A stretch of DNA of 64,000 nucleotides from Gavia stellata (Eukaryota; Chordata; Aves; Gaviiformes; Gaviidae): NCBI RefSeq assembly GCF_030936135.1, contig NC_082604.1, positions 1,304,501-1,368,500 on the forward strand, read 5' to 3'. A program made the position numbers and the translations under genes. The first letter of the stretch is position 1. Every line of letters begins with the position of its first letter. Below are positions 10,761-22,200 of the stretch, piece after piece. Under the pieces are notes generated by a model. That model saw only the letters and a program-made list of their open reading frames with translations, made no database searches and was not told the origin of the DNA.

Positions 10761-12501
10761 CCAGGGTGCGTGAGGATGCTGCTTCCCCGAGCATCACTCA
10801 GATACCCGCAGACTGTCAGGACAAAATTGTTGGCACCGAAACGCTGTCACGTTACTGGGAATTACACCGTGCTCCGGGAGATCACTGTGTTGTGTCAACC
10901 CCAGAACTCCCAGCATGTGAAATGGGAATTTTCATGACCTTTCCAGCGGAGAGAAGGGCAAAACAGGCCAGAAGCTGTTTCCCACCTTGACAGCTGAACC
11001 AGCTGGGGAGGTCTGGGGGCATGGTTTGGGGTGCCCCACATCTTCCTCCCCACTGCCCCGCTCCCAGGCATCACCCCAGGCCAGCGGCTGCTGGAGGTCT
11101 GCACCCCAAAAATGCCCACCAGGCACTGGGGGCCGGGGGCAGCTCTGACCCTCCTGGTTTGTTTTTTGTTTTTTGTTTTTTTTTTAAAGCTACATCAAGA
11201 TGTTTCTATTAAAAGATCTTCTGGGTCTAAGATGTGAATCCCCAACCGCAGCCAGCCAGCTTGTCTCTGTTTCAGCTTAAACCCCTCCGCTGCCGGGCTG
11301 CCGGGGCCAGTGCCGCAGCCACCGGGAGATGAGAAACATTTGCCATATGCTGAGGGATTACTGTATAAAACCGAGATGCTTGGCTGCACGCCAAGGTACA
11401 GGGTTTCCAAATAGAGTCTGAATCCTGGACAGAAAAGTTCCAACTAAATATAGCCATGACAGCCTCAGAGTTGACTTTTTTTTTTTGGGGGGGGGGGGGT
11501 TGAGTTCACTTAAAATAGCCTGGGGGGTGGGTTGTTTTTTTTTGTGCCCTGCCAAGGGGGCAGGTAGAGGCGTGTTTACAAACAGAGGTACAAACCCAAG
11601 GAGATGGTGGGAGGGGGAACCTCACCCTTCATCCCGCCCGCCCTGCGATGCTCCGGAGGGATGGAGGGGATGCGGGTGCGGAGTCCCTGGGCTGCCTCCA
11701 GCCACTAAGGAGGAGGAGGAACCAAGGGAGGCAGCTCTGGCCTCCTCTTCCTCGGGCCATGCCCAGGAAAGGGTTAGCTGCCTAAAAACCATTGCGGGGA
11801 ACCAAAAAAGCTGGGGGGGAGGCGGGGGGCCCACGATGACACGGGGGACAAGACAAGCGGGTGGCCCGGGAGGAAGGCTGGCGCCCGCGGGGGCTCGCCC
11901 GCACGTAGCTCAGCAAGAAGCAACTTTGCTGGGTGGTTTCGGCAGAGCCAGTCGTGCTGCCGGGGGCCGGGAGCGATGGGAGGCTGAGAAAAACTCGGCG
12001 AGGAGATGGTGCTTCCACGCGGAAAAGGCAGTTTGGATTTTCTGGGCTGCCAGCCCCGCTCACACCTTTCCGAGACGTGGGATGGATTACTCAGCCATAG
12101 ACCCACTGGCAAATGCCAAAACAAAATCAAAGCCCAGTGGGATGGAGCAAGGGGCTGGGATTTCAGGGGTGCTGCACGCCGGCCGAGCCAGCCCTCCGCT
12201 TTGGGGTGGAGCAGCTCTGGGTGCAATAAGTGAAATACTTTTGCAAAAGCCCATAGAAAAAGCAACAAAGCCTAAATATCTGTGACGGGAAAGCAGGCGT
12301 CGGATGCGCTCCTCACGCCGAGCACAGTGTGCTGGGAGGAAGCGTTGGAGAGAAAGCGGAGCGAACTCATCCTCGGCGACACAAGCAGCGTTGCTCCTGC
12401 TCACGAGCCGGCCACGTGCACTTGAGGCAGCAGGATGCTGAAACTTCTTTAAAGGGTTGGGGGAGAAAAATCCCTGAAAGCCATAAGTCATTGGCTGTGT
12501 A

Positions 12502-12526
12502 ATATCATATAAATATAATATGATAT
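12502..12526. repeat. Short AT-rich inverted repeat
   Basis: The arms ATATCATAT (12,502-12,510) and ATATGATAT (12,518-12,526) are perfect reverse complements around a 7-base spacer. In AT-rich DNA this is probably fortuitous. Confidence 0.6.
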
Positions 12527-15500
12527 ATATAATGTTATAAAATATTGTTAATAACCTTGCTGAGATAAAGGAGGTGAGACAAGCTACCTACATGTGCGTT
12601 GGCTTGCACGATATCTGCAAGAGCTTTCCAACACCTTTGCACTGCAGGCAGTAACTCATCGAAGGGTTCACAGCTTCTAGGACAGCTGATAGGAATATAA
12701 ATTAAGCAGATGCCTGAGAAAGGCCTTAAACGAGGGCAGCCCTAGAAAACGGGGGACGTCTGAGATGGGCAAGTACCGAATAATCAGAAGTTGTCCGAAA
12801 GAAAAAAAAAAAGATTTTGTAAATTTTTATAAAAAGGCAGGAAAGCAGCCAGAGGTGCGGTCCTGCCGCAGCAAAGGAACTGCCGGGAGGGAGAAGTTTG
12901 GCTCTGCAAAATTCCTGTTCCTAAACAACGGCGTTGGGGAGGTCGGTGACATGGGGGAGGTACAGCTAATAATAACAAATACTGCCGGAGTTATACCTTA
13001 CATAGATAAAACCGCCGCTGGAACCAGCTTTCCGAGAGCCCAGCGAAAAGCTTTTGTTTAATTTATGGGGCTCAGGCTATATTTAGCCGGCAGATCCTTG
13101 GGGTTTTATCTGGGATCGCTGCTCCGAGCCAGCAGCTGGAACATTTTAATTGTTTGCTTGGGGGTTGGTTTTTTTTTTTTTTTTTCCAAAGGGAGAAAAA
13201 GGAAAGCAGGTGCCGGGGTCTGACCCCGCCGGCCTCCCGACACCCTCGGCAGCACCTCCCGGGCCGGGGAGGGCAAACGGGTCTCGGGGTGGCTCTCTGC
13301 CCTCCCCGGAGACTTTCTGGGGTGGTGCTGGGGGGGTTCACAGGGTGAGCCCCTGTTCTCCAGCCTGCCCGGCTGGCAGGGGCTGCACCCTCTGGGACCC
13401 CGTGTTCATCCCCAGCCCCTCTCAAAGGGCAACGATCAGCAGGCGAGAGCACAGGGGGACTTCACCACGCCGTGTCTCCCCATCCTCTGGCTGCTACAGC
13501 CATTTAAAAATAGCCTGGGCGGTCCAGCGAGGCGAGAGCATCCCCTTCTTCCAGGAAAGTGAGAAGCGCTGCTCCGGGCCTGGGAACGTGCCTGTGTTCG
13601 GCGGGGGTTTTATTTGTTAGGAAAGCCCTTTGGTGTCTGCCTGGAGCGTGGATGTGAGAGGAGCCATCTGCTCGGGGGACAGGCAGTGTTTATGCCTCCG
13701 CGCCAGCCTGGGCAGAGACGGACTCTGCAGACGCCTTGTCCCCCGCTCCCATCGCGCCGCTCGGCCCCGGCGATGAATGCAGCCGTCTCTGTTTAGGAAA
13801 ACACCCGCTCTGCCGCGCCGGGATCTCCTGCAGCAGCTTGGAAATCCTCCCTGACAAGGAGACTGACAAGAGCCGGCGCGGCAGGGCGGCAGCAGGGACA
13901 GCCGTGTGCTGGGGGACAGGGGTCTGCCGGGGCGTCCCTGCCATGCCGGGGACCAGGCACGCTGGAGAGATGCGACGGTGCAGCCGGAGGAGCCCAGGCG
14001 GGCAGGGGGATGGAGGGGTCGATGGACGGGGGCCCATGGCAGAGCCACCGCCCTCGCAGGCAGCCCTGGATTTGGGGGACGCGGCAGCACATAGGGTGTT
14101 TCGGGGGTTCCTGCTCCACCGCTGATGCTCGGGGCTGCAGGCAGGCACCTCTCCACGGGCTCAAGTGAAGGTGTTGGCGAGTTGATGGGACAGAAAGGAG
14201 GCAATTAAAGCAAAATGAAGTACCTCGGCCACACGCACGCTCCCAGGAGAGGCTGGCTCAGGCTCAACCGCCTTTGGCTCAGCACCGAGGGTGCTCCAGG
14301 AGCCCCCTCTGCCTGCGCTGACCAGAGGGGACATGGGGCTGGGACTAAAGGGGAAACTTTGAAGAAGGGCAAGAAAAAAAGTGACTGTTCTCACCCTTAC
14401 TTTTGTTTTTTCCTCTTTTTTTTTTTGCTCCCTACAGAGGAAATCTTTTTCATTTGGACCCTGCTGACGCAAACAAGCCCAGGTTTTGCACCGAAACGCT
14501 GGCAATCGCCCCTTTCCATCGCCGGCCGGTGTGGCGAGCTAATTTTATCCTCCCAGCCCCAGTCCATCTCCTGGAGATTGTCCTGTTGCAGCCAGGGAGT
14601 GCTAGAAAATAGCACATCGCCCACTCATCCAGCCTCCTTCAAGGGAAATATTTATATTATGCCAAAGAGAGGGTTTCCATGGCAGTGATGACTTTAGCGC
14701 CGTTGCCTTGGGAACCACTTGAGGCCATCTTGAAGGGTTTGAAAATACCCTTCAGAGACAAATAAGGAGAGGGAGCAGAAAGGCCGACGGGATTAGAGCG
14801 GCGTTTCGGTCTCCCCCGGCTTGCCCGTCGGCACCTTGCCCGCTCTCGCTGCCCGGGTGCCCACCCACGGGTGCTCACACCGGGTCCCTGCCTGTGCCGC
14901 CGAGATGCTCCGTACCCCACGTGTTGCTTCATGAACGAACGTGGGACAAACGAACGAGGCACTTTGCAAAGAGAAATCGTTCGGTGAACGCTTCCTCCCG
15001 CCGCCCAAGCCGGCCGGCAGTGACTCTGGTGTCCGGGCATTGCTCAGCAAGTGTGAAAGAGCTGTCTCCAGCCCAGGAGGTGGCTTTGGGGAGACTTCCC
15101 CGGGCCCGCTAACGCTGGAGCGATGTCAGCGCCCAGCTGCTTTCGGAGGAGCAAACACGCAGGTCCCGTGTCTTTTCAGCAGCTCCTGAGTCCCCGCTAC
15201 GTGCAGAGCCCCGTGTTTCTCCTGAGAAGCTGCCAAAATCTGAAGCTGCAAGAGGCGGCTGTTGGCATCGGAGGGCTCGCCTGTGGTGGCAAAAGCAAGA
15301 GAGGTCCGTTCCCTCCTCCGCATCACGCGCCTCCCATGGCTCAGCCCCCGCGTCCCATGGTTCGGCCGGCCCAATGCTATCGGCCGTTTACTCTCCCAGC
15401 CCGCAGGAGCTCTGTCACCAGCGGCCAGCCCATCTGGCTCTCAAGGACACCAGGAACACGGCAGGGAGAGCACAGCTTTTGGAACAGAACGACAATGAGC

Positions 15501-16582
15501 TCCACGATGAAGCTGGCGCGGCAGGGGCGGCCAGCGCTGCTGCCTGCTCAAGCTACGGGATTGCTTTCTTCAGGTTTTGTTCTCCGTTTTGCTGAAAAAT
15601 ATTAGTCGTCGTCTTAATTTAGTTTAGGGCAATCCAAAACGCATTTTCTTCCTTCTCCCCCAGCTGCCTCCATGCTGGGGAGTTAGTTACTCGCCAAGCC
15701 AGAGCTCTGCCGTCAGCACCCACGCTCAGCTCCGCAGTGCATCTCCGGCGCCGCCGGCTGCCTCCGGCCCACGGGCTCCTTCGCATTGCCCACGCCTGCC
15801 CCACGGCCGAAATCAGTCAGCCACGAACAACTCAGCCAGCTTTCCCACAGAGAAAAAGCCCCGCGGTGCTTAGTCCCTCCATGGGATCCCAAGGGTGCGC
15901 CTGGCCATGGTGCCGGTGCCGGGGTGGCTCGTGTGTCCCCGTCCCGCTGCCCGTGCCAGGCTGCCTGCTCCTGCCTGCACTTGGAGAGGGGCAAGGTGTG
16001 TTTCGGGGATGCATTAGGGATGGGCTGATGGTGTCAGGGCATGATGCCCTCTGGGGATTTGCAGCCATGTGTCTGCCCAAAAAAGCTTGGTCTTGTTCTG
16101 AATTAGCCTGGCCCGAGCGTGCCTTTACGCCGGAGCCCAATGCCCACCCAGCGTTAAGGGACGGTGGCTTCAGCCATCACCGCAGAGCGGGGAAGCAGCA
16201 TCTGGCGGGGATACAGCACCCCGCGCTACCCACGGGGGCCCGGGCGCAGGATTGCAAGACAGGCCGGGTGCACTCGTAGGAACAGCGGTTTTGCCCTGCT
16301 GCTGCCAAGAAGCCCACGTACATGTAGTGATACTCTTACCCCATTCCCAAGGGATCTGGGGTAAAACCAGGTGCCAGAGCAGCCCCACGCGGGCAGCATC
16401 GCAACCCTCCTCGCAGTGACCATTGGAAACCCATTTCTTTTGGGGTCTCTCCGTCCCTGGGCATGAATCAAGCGGTGGGGAGCTCTTCGCCTCCGGCACA
16501 GGAAAGCACTCAGCTGTATTCTTGATCTACAGCACACGAAAATCCCCTGTTATATCAATGCGGCTTCTCACTTCTCGAACGT

Positions 16583-16588
16583 TGAACA
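16583..16588. repeat. Target-site duplication, left copy
   Basis: TGAACA lies directly before the TG terminus of the solo LTR and matches exactly the six bases after its CA terminus at 17,147-17,152. Confidence 0.7.
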
Positions 16589-17146
16589 TGCGGGCTTGAG
16601 GCCAGCGGGCTTCTCGCTTTGCCCGGGAGGGAGATCCCAACACCCCGAGTGACACGAACATTCGCAGATGGCCCGTGCCGAATGAGGCGAGAAGGTGGGA
16701 TGCAAAGCATGGAATTACAGGGGTAAATATTTATTCATGGGCATGAGGTGTCCCAGCCAAACCGGGGCCCCCCGAATGTGGTTTTACACGGGGTTCTTAT
16801 ACCCTTCAAACGGTCAGGTACAACACGATCGGACTAAGCACTAGCACCCATGCTACCGACTGCTAGTCATAGTAAAACTTTGGGAAGCCACTCTATTTCT
16901 GCAGCATTCTTGCCGCTTGTCTATCGATCCAGGACGTCCCTGGAGTCCGTCTTGCTCGAGTTAACTGATCTATGACACCAGACGATGCTGGGCGGGTTTC
17001 AAAGACGTCTCGGAGGGGCTGGCATGCTGGCGTTATTGCGGCTGTCCCAGGGATAAAGCTGTCTGTTATCCTTCATGGACCGCTCTAAGCTTCCCAGGAG
17101 CAAAGTCCTTTCCAGGGCCGGGCTGTCCTTTCGTTTTACTTGAGCA
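16589..17146 (-). mobile_element. Solo LTR of an endogenous retrovirus
   Basis: The 558-bp element starts with TG and ends with CA, with a 3-base inverted terminus (TGC...GCA), and is flanked by perfect 6-bp duplications (TGAACA). Reading the minus strand, a TATA-like box (TATAAGAA, plus strand 16,795-16,802) is followed about 60 bp on by AATAAA (plus strand 16,730-16,735) and then about 140 bp of U5-like sequence. This is the U3-R-U5 order. No internal retroviral sequence or second LTR flanks it, so it is a solo LTR left by recombination. A 6-bp duplication suits class II (alpha/beta-like, ERVK-type) avian elements; the family is not identified. Confidence 0.7.
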
Positions 17147-17152
17147 TGAACA
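17147..17152. repeat. Target-site duplication, right copy
   Basis: TGAACA immediately follows the LTR terminus CA and matches the left copy exactly. Confidence 0.7.
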
Positions 17153-17299
17153 ACACCAGAGTCTCTAGTAAAATTCCACTACCTCATTACATTGCAGCAT
17201 ATCGTGTGAATTCATATATATATATATTAATGAAGTTAATGTGCTTTCACGCTATAAAGGCTGCTGTGACAGCAAGGGGAGGAGACGTGGGGACCCTTC

Positions 17300-18585
17300 A
17301 GGGGTGGGTTTGTGCAGGGGACAGGGGCAGGGTCGCCGTTTTGGGTCGGGTTCATGAAGGCAGGTCCTGCTTGACCAACCTGATCTCCTTCTATGACCAG
17401 GTGACCCACCCAGTGGATGAGGGAAAGGCTGTCAACGTTGTCTGCCTGGACTTTAGTAAAGCCTTCGACACTGTCTCCCACAGCATTCTCCTGGAGAAGC
17501 TGGCGACTCGTGGCTTAGACAGGCACACTCTTTGCTGGGTAAAAAACTGGCTGGATGGCCGAGCCCAGAGAGTTGAGGTGAATGGAGCGAAATCCAGTTG
17601 GCAGCTGGTCACAAGCGGAGTCCACCGGGGCTCAGTTTTGGGGCCGGTCTTATTTAATATATTTATTGATGATTTGGATGAGGGGATTGAGTGCTCCCTT
17701 AGCAAGTTTGCAGATGACACCAAGTTGGGCGGGAGTGTTGATCTGCTGGAGGGTAGGAAGGCTCTGCAGAGAGATCTGGACAGGCTGGATGGATGGGCCC
17801 AGGCCAATTGTGTGAGGTTCAACAAGACCAAGTGCCGGGTCCTGCACTTGGGTCACAACAACCCCATGCAACGCTACAGACTTGGGGACGAGTGGCTGGA
17901 AAGCTGCCTGGCAGAAAAGGACCTGGGGGTGTTGGTTGACAGCCGGCTGAAGATGAGCCAGCAGTGTGCCCAGGTGGCCAAGAAGGCCAACGGCATCCTG
18001 GCCTGTATCAGAAACAGTGTGGCCATCAGGAGCAGGGAGGTGATCGTGCCCCCGTACTCGGCGCTGGTGAGGCCGCACCTCGAATGCTGTGTTCAGTTTT
18101 GGGCCCCTCACCACAAGAAGGACCTTGAGGTGCTGGAGCGTGTCCAGAGAAGGGCGACGGAGCTGGTGAGGGGTCTGGAGCACAAGTCTGATGAGGAGCG
18201 GCTGAGGGAGCTGGGGTTGTTTAGCCTGGAGAAGAGGAGGCTGAGGGGAGACCTCATCGCTCTCTACAACTACCTGAAAGGGGGTTGTGGTGAGGTGGGT
18301 GTTGGCCTCTTCTCCCAAGTGACGAGTGACAGGACAAGAGGAAATGGCCTCAAGTTGCACCAGGGGAGGTTCAGGCTGGATATTAGGAACAATTTCTTTC
18401 CTGAGAGAGTGGTGAGACACTGGAATAAGCTGCCCAGGGAGGTGGTGGAGTCACCATCGCTGGAGGTGTTCAAGGAACATGTGGACGTGGCACTGCGGGA
18501 CATGGTTTAATGGGCATGGTGGGGTTGGGGTGATGGTTGGACTGATGATCTCACAGGTCTTTTCCAACCGTAGTGATTCTGTGAA
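17300..18585 (+). mobile_element. CR1 LINE, 5'-truncated, with reverse-transcriptase frame and 3' end
   Basis: Similarity to CR1 ORF2 starts at about 17,300-17,350 and runs through the stop at 18,508-18,510 to the 3' terminus (GTGATTCTGTG) near 18,585. The endonuclease domain and the N-terminal part of the reverse transcriptase are missing, which is the normal 5' truncation of CR1. The insertion ends only about 400 bp upstream of the PTTG1IP start codon and lies about 150 bp downstream of the solo LTR, so two retroelements are stacked next to this promoter. Confidence 0.93.
17332..18510 (+). pseudogene. CR1 ORF2 fragment (reverse transcriptase C-terminal part)
   Basis: An uninterrupted frame of about 390 codons encodes the C-terminal half of CR1 reverse transcriptase. 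Motif A ([13 protein letters not shown], catalytic Asp codon at 17,449), motif B ([16 protein letters not shown]) and motif C (KFADDTKL, Asp codons at 17,713 and 17,716) are all intact. The residues before motif B read GVHRGS where I would expect GVPQGS, so one position is probably mutated. The CR1-specific thumb and tail follow ([34 protein letters not shown]). The frame happens to stay open upstream to 17,140 through non-CR1 DNA. Without the endonuclease and the fingers it cannot encode an autonomous element; the lack of stops suggests a fairly recent insertion. Confidence 0.85.
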
Positions 18586-18589
18586 AGCC

Positions 18590-19200
18590 GGGGGGGGTCA
18601 CGATTAGGGCAGGTCCCCCCGCAGCCTCCCGCCGCCCCGCTCCTCCTCCCGCGGGGGTCTGGCCCCCTCCTGCGGCCGGGCCCGGGGCTGCGCGGGGAGC
18701 GGTTCCCCCCCGCGGGGTTCTCCGGCACCCCGGGGGGGGGGGTGGGGGTGGGCGGCTCCCCGCCCCCTTGGCGGACTAACCGGGCGGGCACCTCCTCCAC
18801 GCACGGCTCCGCTTCTTCCTTCCCCTCCAACCGCCGCTCGGTGGCCGCCACCTCCCTGCGGGCCCCCCCCCCAACCGGAGCCCGCCGGGAACGGGGCGGG
18901 CGGAGCCACCGCCCGGTCCGCCCCCGCGCTCGGTCCTACATAGGCGGTGCCGCCCGCCCCGCCCGGTCCCGGCCCCGCTATGGCCCCCGCGCTCCGGCTC
19001 TGCGCCGCCCTGGCCCTGGTGCTGCTGCCCGCCGCCGCCGCGCAGGACGTGGCGGGAGGTAAGCGCGGTCCCGACGGGGTGGGTGCCCGCCCCGGCCCCG
19101 TGACACCCCCTCCCCGGGGGGCTCCTGAGCCCTCAGCGAGCACTGCGGTCCCGGCTCCGCTGGGCGCTTCCCCGCGGGCCGCAGGGGATGGGGGGGGGAT
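18590..19200 (+). promoter_or_regulatory. PTTG1IP: CpG-island promoter of PTTG1IP
   Basis: GC- and CpG-dense sequence begins immediately after the CR1 end and extends into intron 1. It contains Sp1-like GC boxes (GGGGCGGGCGG at about 18,894) and no convincing TATA box in front of the start codon at 18,980. This is the usual promoter type for a broadly expressed gene. Confidence 0.75.
18980..19058 (+). CDS. PTTG1IP: PTTG1IP exon 1 (coding part)
   Basis: Encodes residues 1-26 and the first base of codon 27, which is the signal peptide and mature N-terminus. The donor is GGGAG|GTAAGC. Confidence 0.95.
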
Positions 19201-22200
19201 CCCGGCAGCGAGTCCTCCGGGCAGAGCACCCCAACCTCCTGGCTTCACAGTTACTTTGGACCCCACTTTTATGGGGTGTCTGGGGCGTGAAGCAGCTTCT
19301 CACCCCGTGGGCTGCGCTCCAGGTGTGCATCGGGTATGGGGTGGCCACTGGCCAAGGCCCTGTGGCCACTGGGGATGGGGACGGGCAGTGGGAAGCGGGA
19401 GGGCAGGTCCCACCCTTGCTGGGAGCTGTGCGGGGCGCGATCCTGCGCAACACGGGGTGCCGACGCCGTCCCTCGGGGGTCTGGAAGATGGGGTGCTGGA
19501 AGAGAGACTTTACTTGCTGCTTTTCCAGCTGCCACTGGGGTGTAACTGTGCATTTAGTGACGCTAACGGCTTGGCCAGGCCTCGGGTGGGAGTTGGGTAC
19601 CTGTCCTGGGCAGCCAGGTCCCCACCCATGGCACTTTGGCCACCCATCCTCCTTCAGGCCAGGGGAGCCTCAGGCTGAGAGCTTCAGACCGGGAAGAAGA
19701 TGAGTGCCACGGATATCCGGGCGAGGAGCTGACGGCTTCTCCTTGGTGGGTGGGAGGATGTAGCGTAGCCCCACGGGTGCTGTGCCAGGTAGAGGAGAAG
19801 CTCTACCAAAGGGTGGGGACAGCCCCTTCGGGGGTGTCCCGAAAAGTCTGCCCGCTCTTCTGATTGAGGAACTGATCTTCACGTGATGACCATCCCTCTG
19901 AGGGTTGGGAGAAGAGTGAGGACCAGCACGTGTTTTGCTGTTTTCCTTCCACCCCAAGCCATTCATTTCACTTCTCTTGTAGCCAAGCGGCGAAAGCATT
20001 ATCCAGGAGGCTTCTAGCACAGCAAGAGCTGCTCTCTCACCTCTGTCCCCCGGGCCTGCGGTGCTTCCCGTGCCGTCCTGGGCGAGCGGGTGTTCAGACA
20101 AAACCTCAATCCTGAAGGGCTCCAAGGTCCTGGAAACAGCCTGTTCCCATACAGCTGTAAGAGGGTGGCTTTGACTTAACGGCTCCGAGAGTGAACCCCA
20201 GCTGGGGGTGCCGGGAGAGGGGAAAGCGGAGCATCAGTAGGAAGCCCGGTTAAAACCGCAGGCTCTCCTTTTGCCCGCCGATGGCCTCCTGCGGTGCGAG
20301 AGGGCTGTTTCGTGACTCCTTGTAAGCAAACTGTCTCAGGCACAGCATGGGCGCTATGATGCTTTTCCGGCCTCGGTTGGTGAAACGGGGAAGACGCAGC
20401 TTCCTAGAGTGTTTAAAATCCGCAATCTCTGCCTCTCCAGGCAGTGTGTAAATACCCTTATCTGAGCTATGTTAATAAATTGCCCTGTTGTTCGGAGGGC
20501 TGCGCAGAGCATGTGACTGTTGACAGTGGGTCACAGCTGAGGGATCCTGCCAGCCGGAGAGAGAAAATGCAGCTTTGCTGCTTGTGAGTGCGGAAAACAA
20601 GTACCTCTGGGACTGTTTGGTTTTATTTTTCCTGATTAAGGTGCTGCGAAGCAGTGATCCTTCTTCCACCAGTTACTGAGTAGTCAGGCAAATTGGTTTG
20701 TGGTGTTTTTTTTTTTTACACCACAGTCAAAAAAGGCTTATGCTTAGACTCTGTAGGCAGGGGTGAGGTTTAAATGGCTGATCCTCAAGGGCTGGCAAAC
20801 CACCCTTCCTGAGGATCTGGGGGAGCATACCAGTGAAATGGCAGGCGAGTATCCCATAGGAAGACTTTCCCGAAGAGCTAGCGCTGCCAGGAGCTGCAGG
20901 CAAGCCCAGGAAGGCGGCTGGACTGGGCCACCTCATCCTGCATTCCGACCTGATCCATCCCCCTGGCCCAGCTGACCTGCATTCCCTGGGAATGCCGTTG
21001 TCCATGGCGGCACTGGTGCCGAGAACCGCCCGTGTCTATAGAGCAGGGGTCTTCCTCTGCCAAATGGGGGTGGAAAGACGTTCTGAACATGGGCGCAGAT
21101 TTTGGCTGCGGTGCTGCTCCCATCCCCTGGAGCGTTTCCTGCTGAAGGAGGGTTAGGATGAATTGCTGGGGCAGGATATGGCCCTCACGTGCAGCGGGAG
21201 GGTATGGGCTCCAGCGGGGACTATAGCTGCGTGTCCCTCCTTGGGCTCCTCTGCTTCTGCCTTTCCTGGTAGTAACTTCCTTGTCTGGGGCTTGTTTGCT
21301 TGAGCTTCTCCGTCATCCGGTGATATGGGACCGCACCACCTGCCCAATGCTTGTCCTCATCTGCGCAGGGTCCCTCCGGACCGACCCCAGCTGTATCCCT
21401 CAGCTGTCCCGCTGCCTGCCGGCCCCAGCAGATGCTCAGGCTTTTAGGGAAATAAGACCCAGGGAGAGGAACTCAGGGCTTTGGGTCAGCGTGAGCAAGG
21501 CAGATGACTTCCGTTTGCATTTGGGCCTCCCACCGCGACACCAAGCGTGTTTTGAAGCTGGCAGCTCTTGCAGCAGCGTTAAGCTGCATTGCCCCTGGTC
21601 CGACGGGAGCGATCGCCTCTCGGAGCGGGCAAAGCAGCGGGCAGGAGCAGGCTCTGAGGAGCCCGGAGTTTTAAACCACTGAGAAGCTCTTCAAAGTACT
21701 GAGGTGTCTTTTTTTTTTTTTCCTTCCTGTAGATTGTCGCCAATATACGAACAGGAGCTGTGAAGAGTGTCTGAAAAATGTCACTGTAAGTAGCAGCAGT
21801 AAAACTCCCAACCTGTCGCGATGCCTGAAAACGTAGTGTGGGCTTTGCGAGGCTGTTACGGAGCAGTTTCCCTCCTGGAAGGGGGGGGTCCTTCCCTGCC
21901 CTTGTCCTGAACACGCTGCAAATGCCACTCACCCATGACTGTGAGAGGGCAAATGCCCCTCGGTGCTCTGGGAAGAGGTTGCTGGAAACTGCTGGGGTTT
22001 TGTTGTATGCTTTTCGAGTCGAGTAATGGAATTGCCGAGCTCCTCCTCAGGGATTGGAGACACTGTCAGGGGGACGTGCACGGTGAAGGAGCTGTGAGGG
22101 CTGGACTGGCTGGTCAAGCTGTGGGTGCTGTGGCACTGGGTGAATGCGGGATGCGTGCTTGGGTCCTGCCAGCCTCCGCTGCCTTATCTCTGATATCAGC

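Larger units (their letters stand above)
10761..16588. other. Noncoding stretch with homopolymer and AT-rich tracts
   Basis: No exon recognised. Noted are a T/G homopolymer block at 11,477-11,500, an AT-rich segment with a short inverted repeat at 12,502-12,526, and a polypyrimidine tract ending in CTACAG at about 14,410-14,438 that resembles a splice acceptor but leads into no recognisable coding sequence. Confidence 0.45.

Noticed and set aside
10291-10990. Open frames with Glu-Glu-Arg-Arg-Gly repeats
   Set aside because: GGAGA repeats contain no stop in any phase. The same amino-acid repeat appears in all three plus-strand frames, so this is an artefact of the microsatellite.
14405-14440. 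Splice-acceptor-like polypyrimidine tract ending CTACAG
   Set aside because: The sequence after it has no recognisable coding content or donor partner; it was recorded only in the description of the region.
17650-18420. 256-codon minus-strand frame
   Set aside because: It is the antisense shadow of the CR1 reverse-transcriptase frame.
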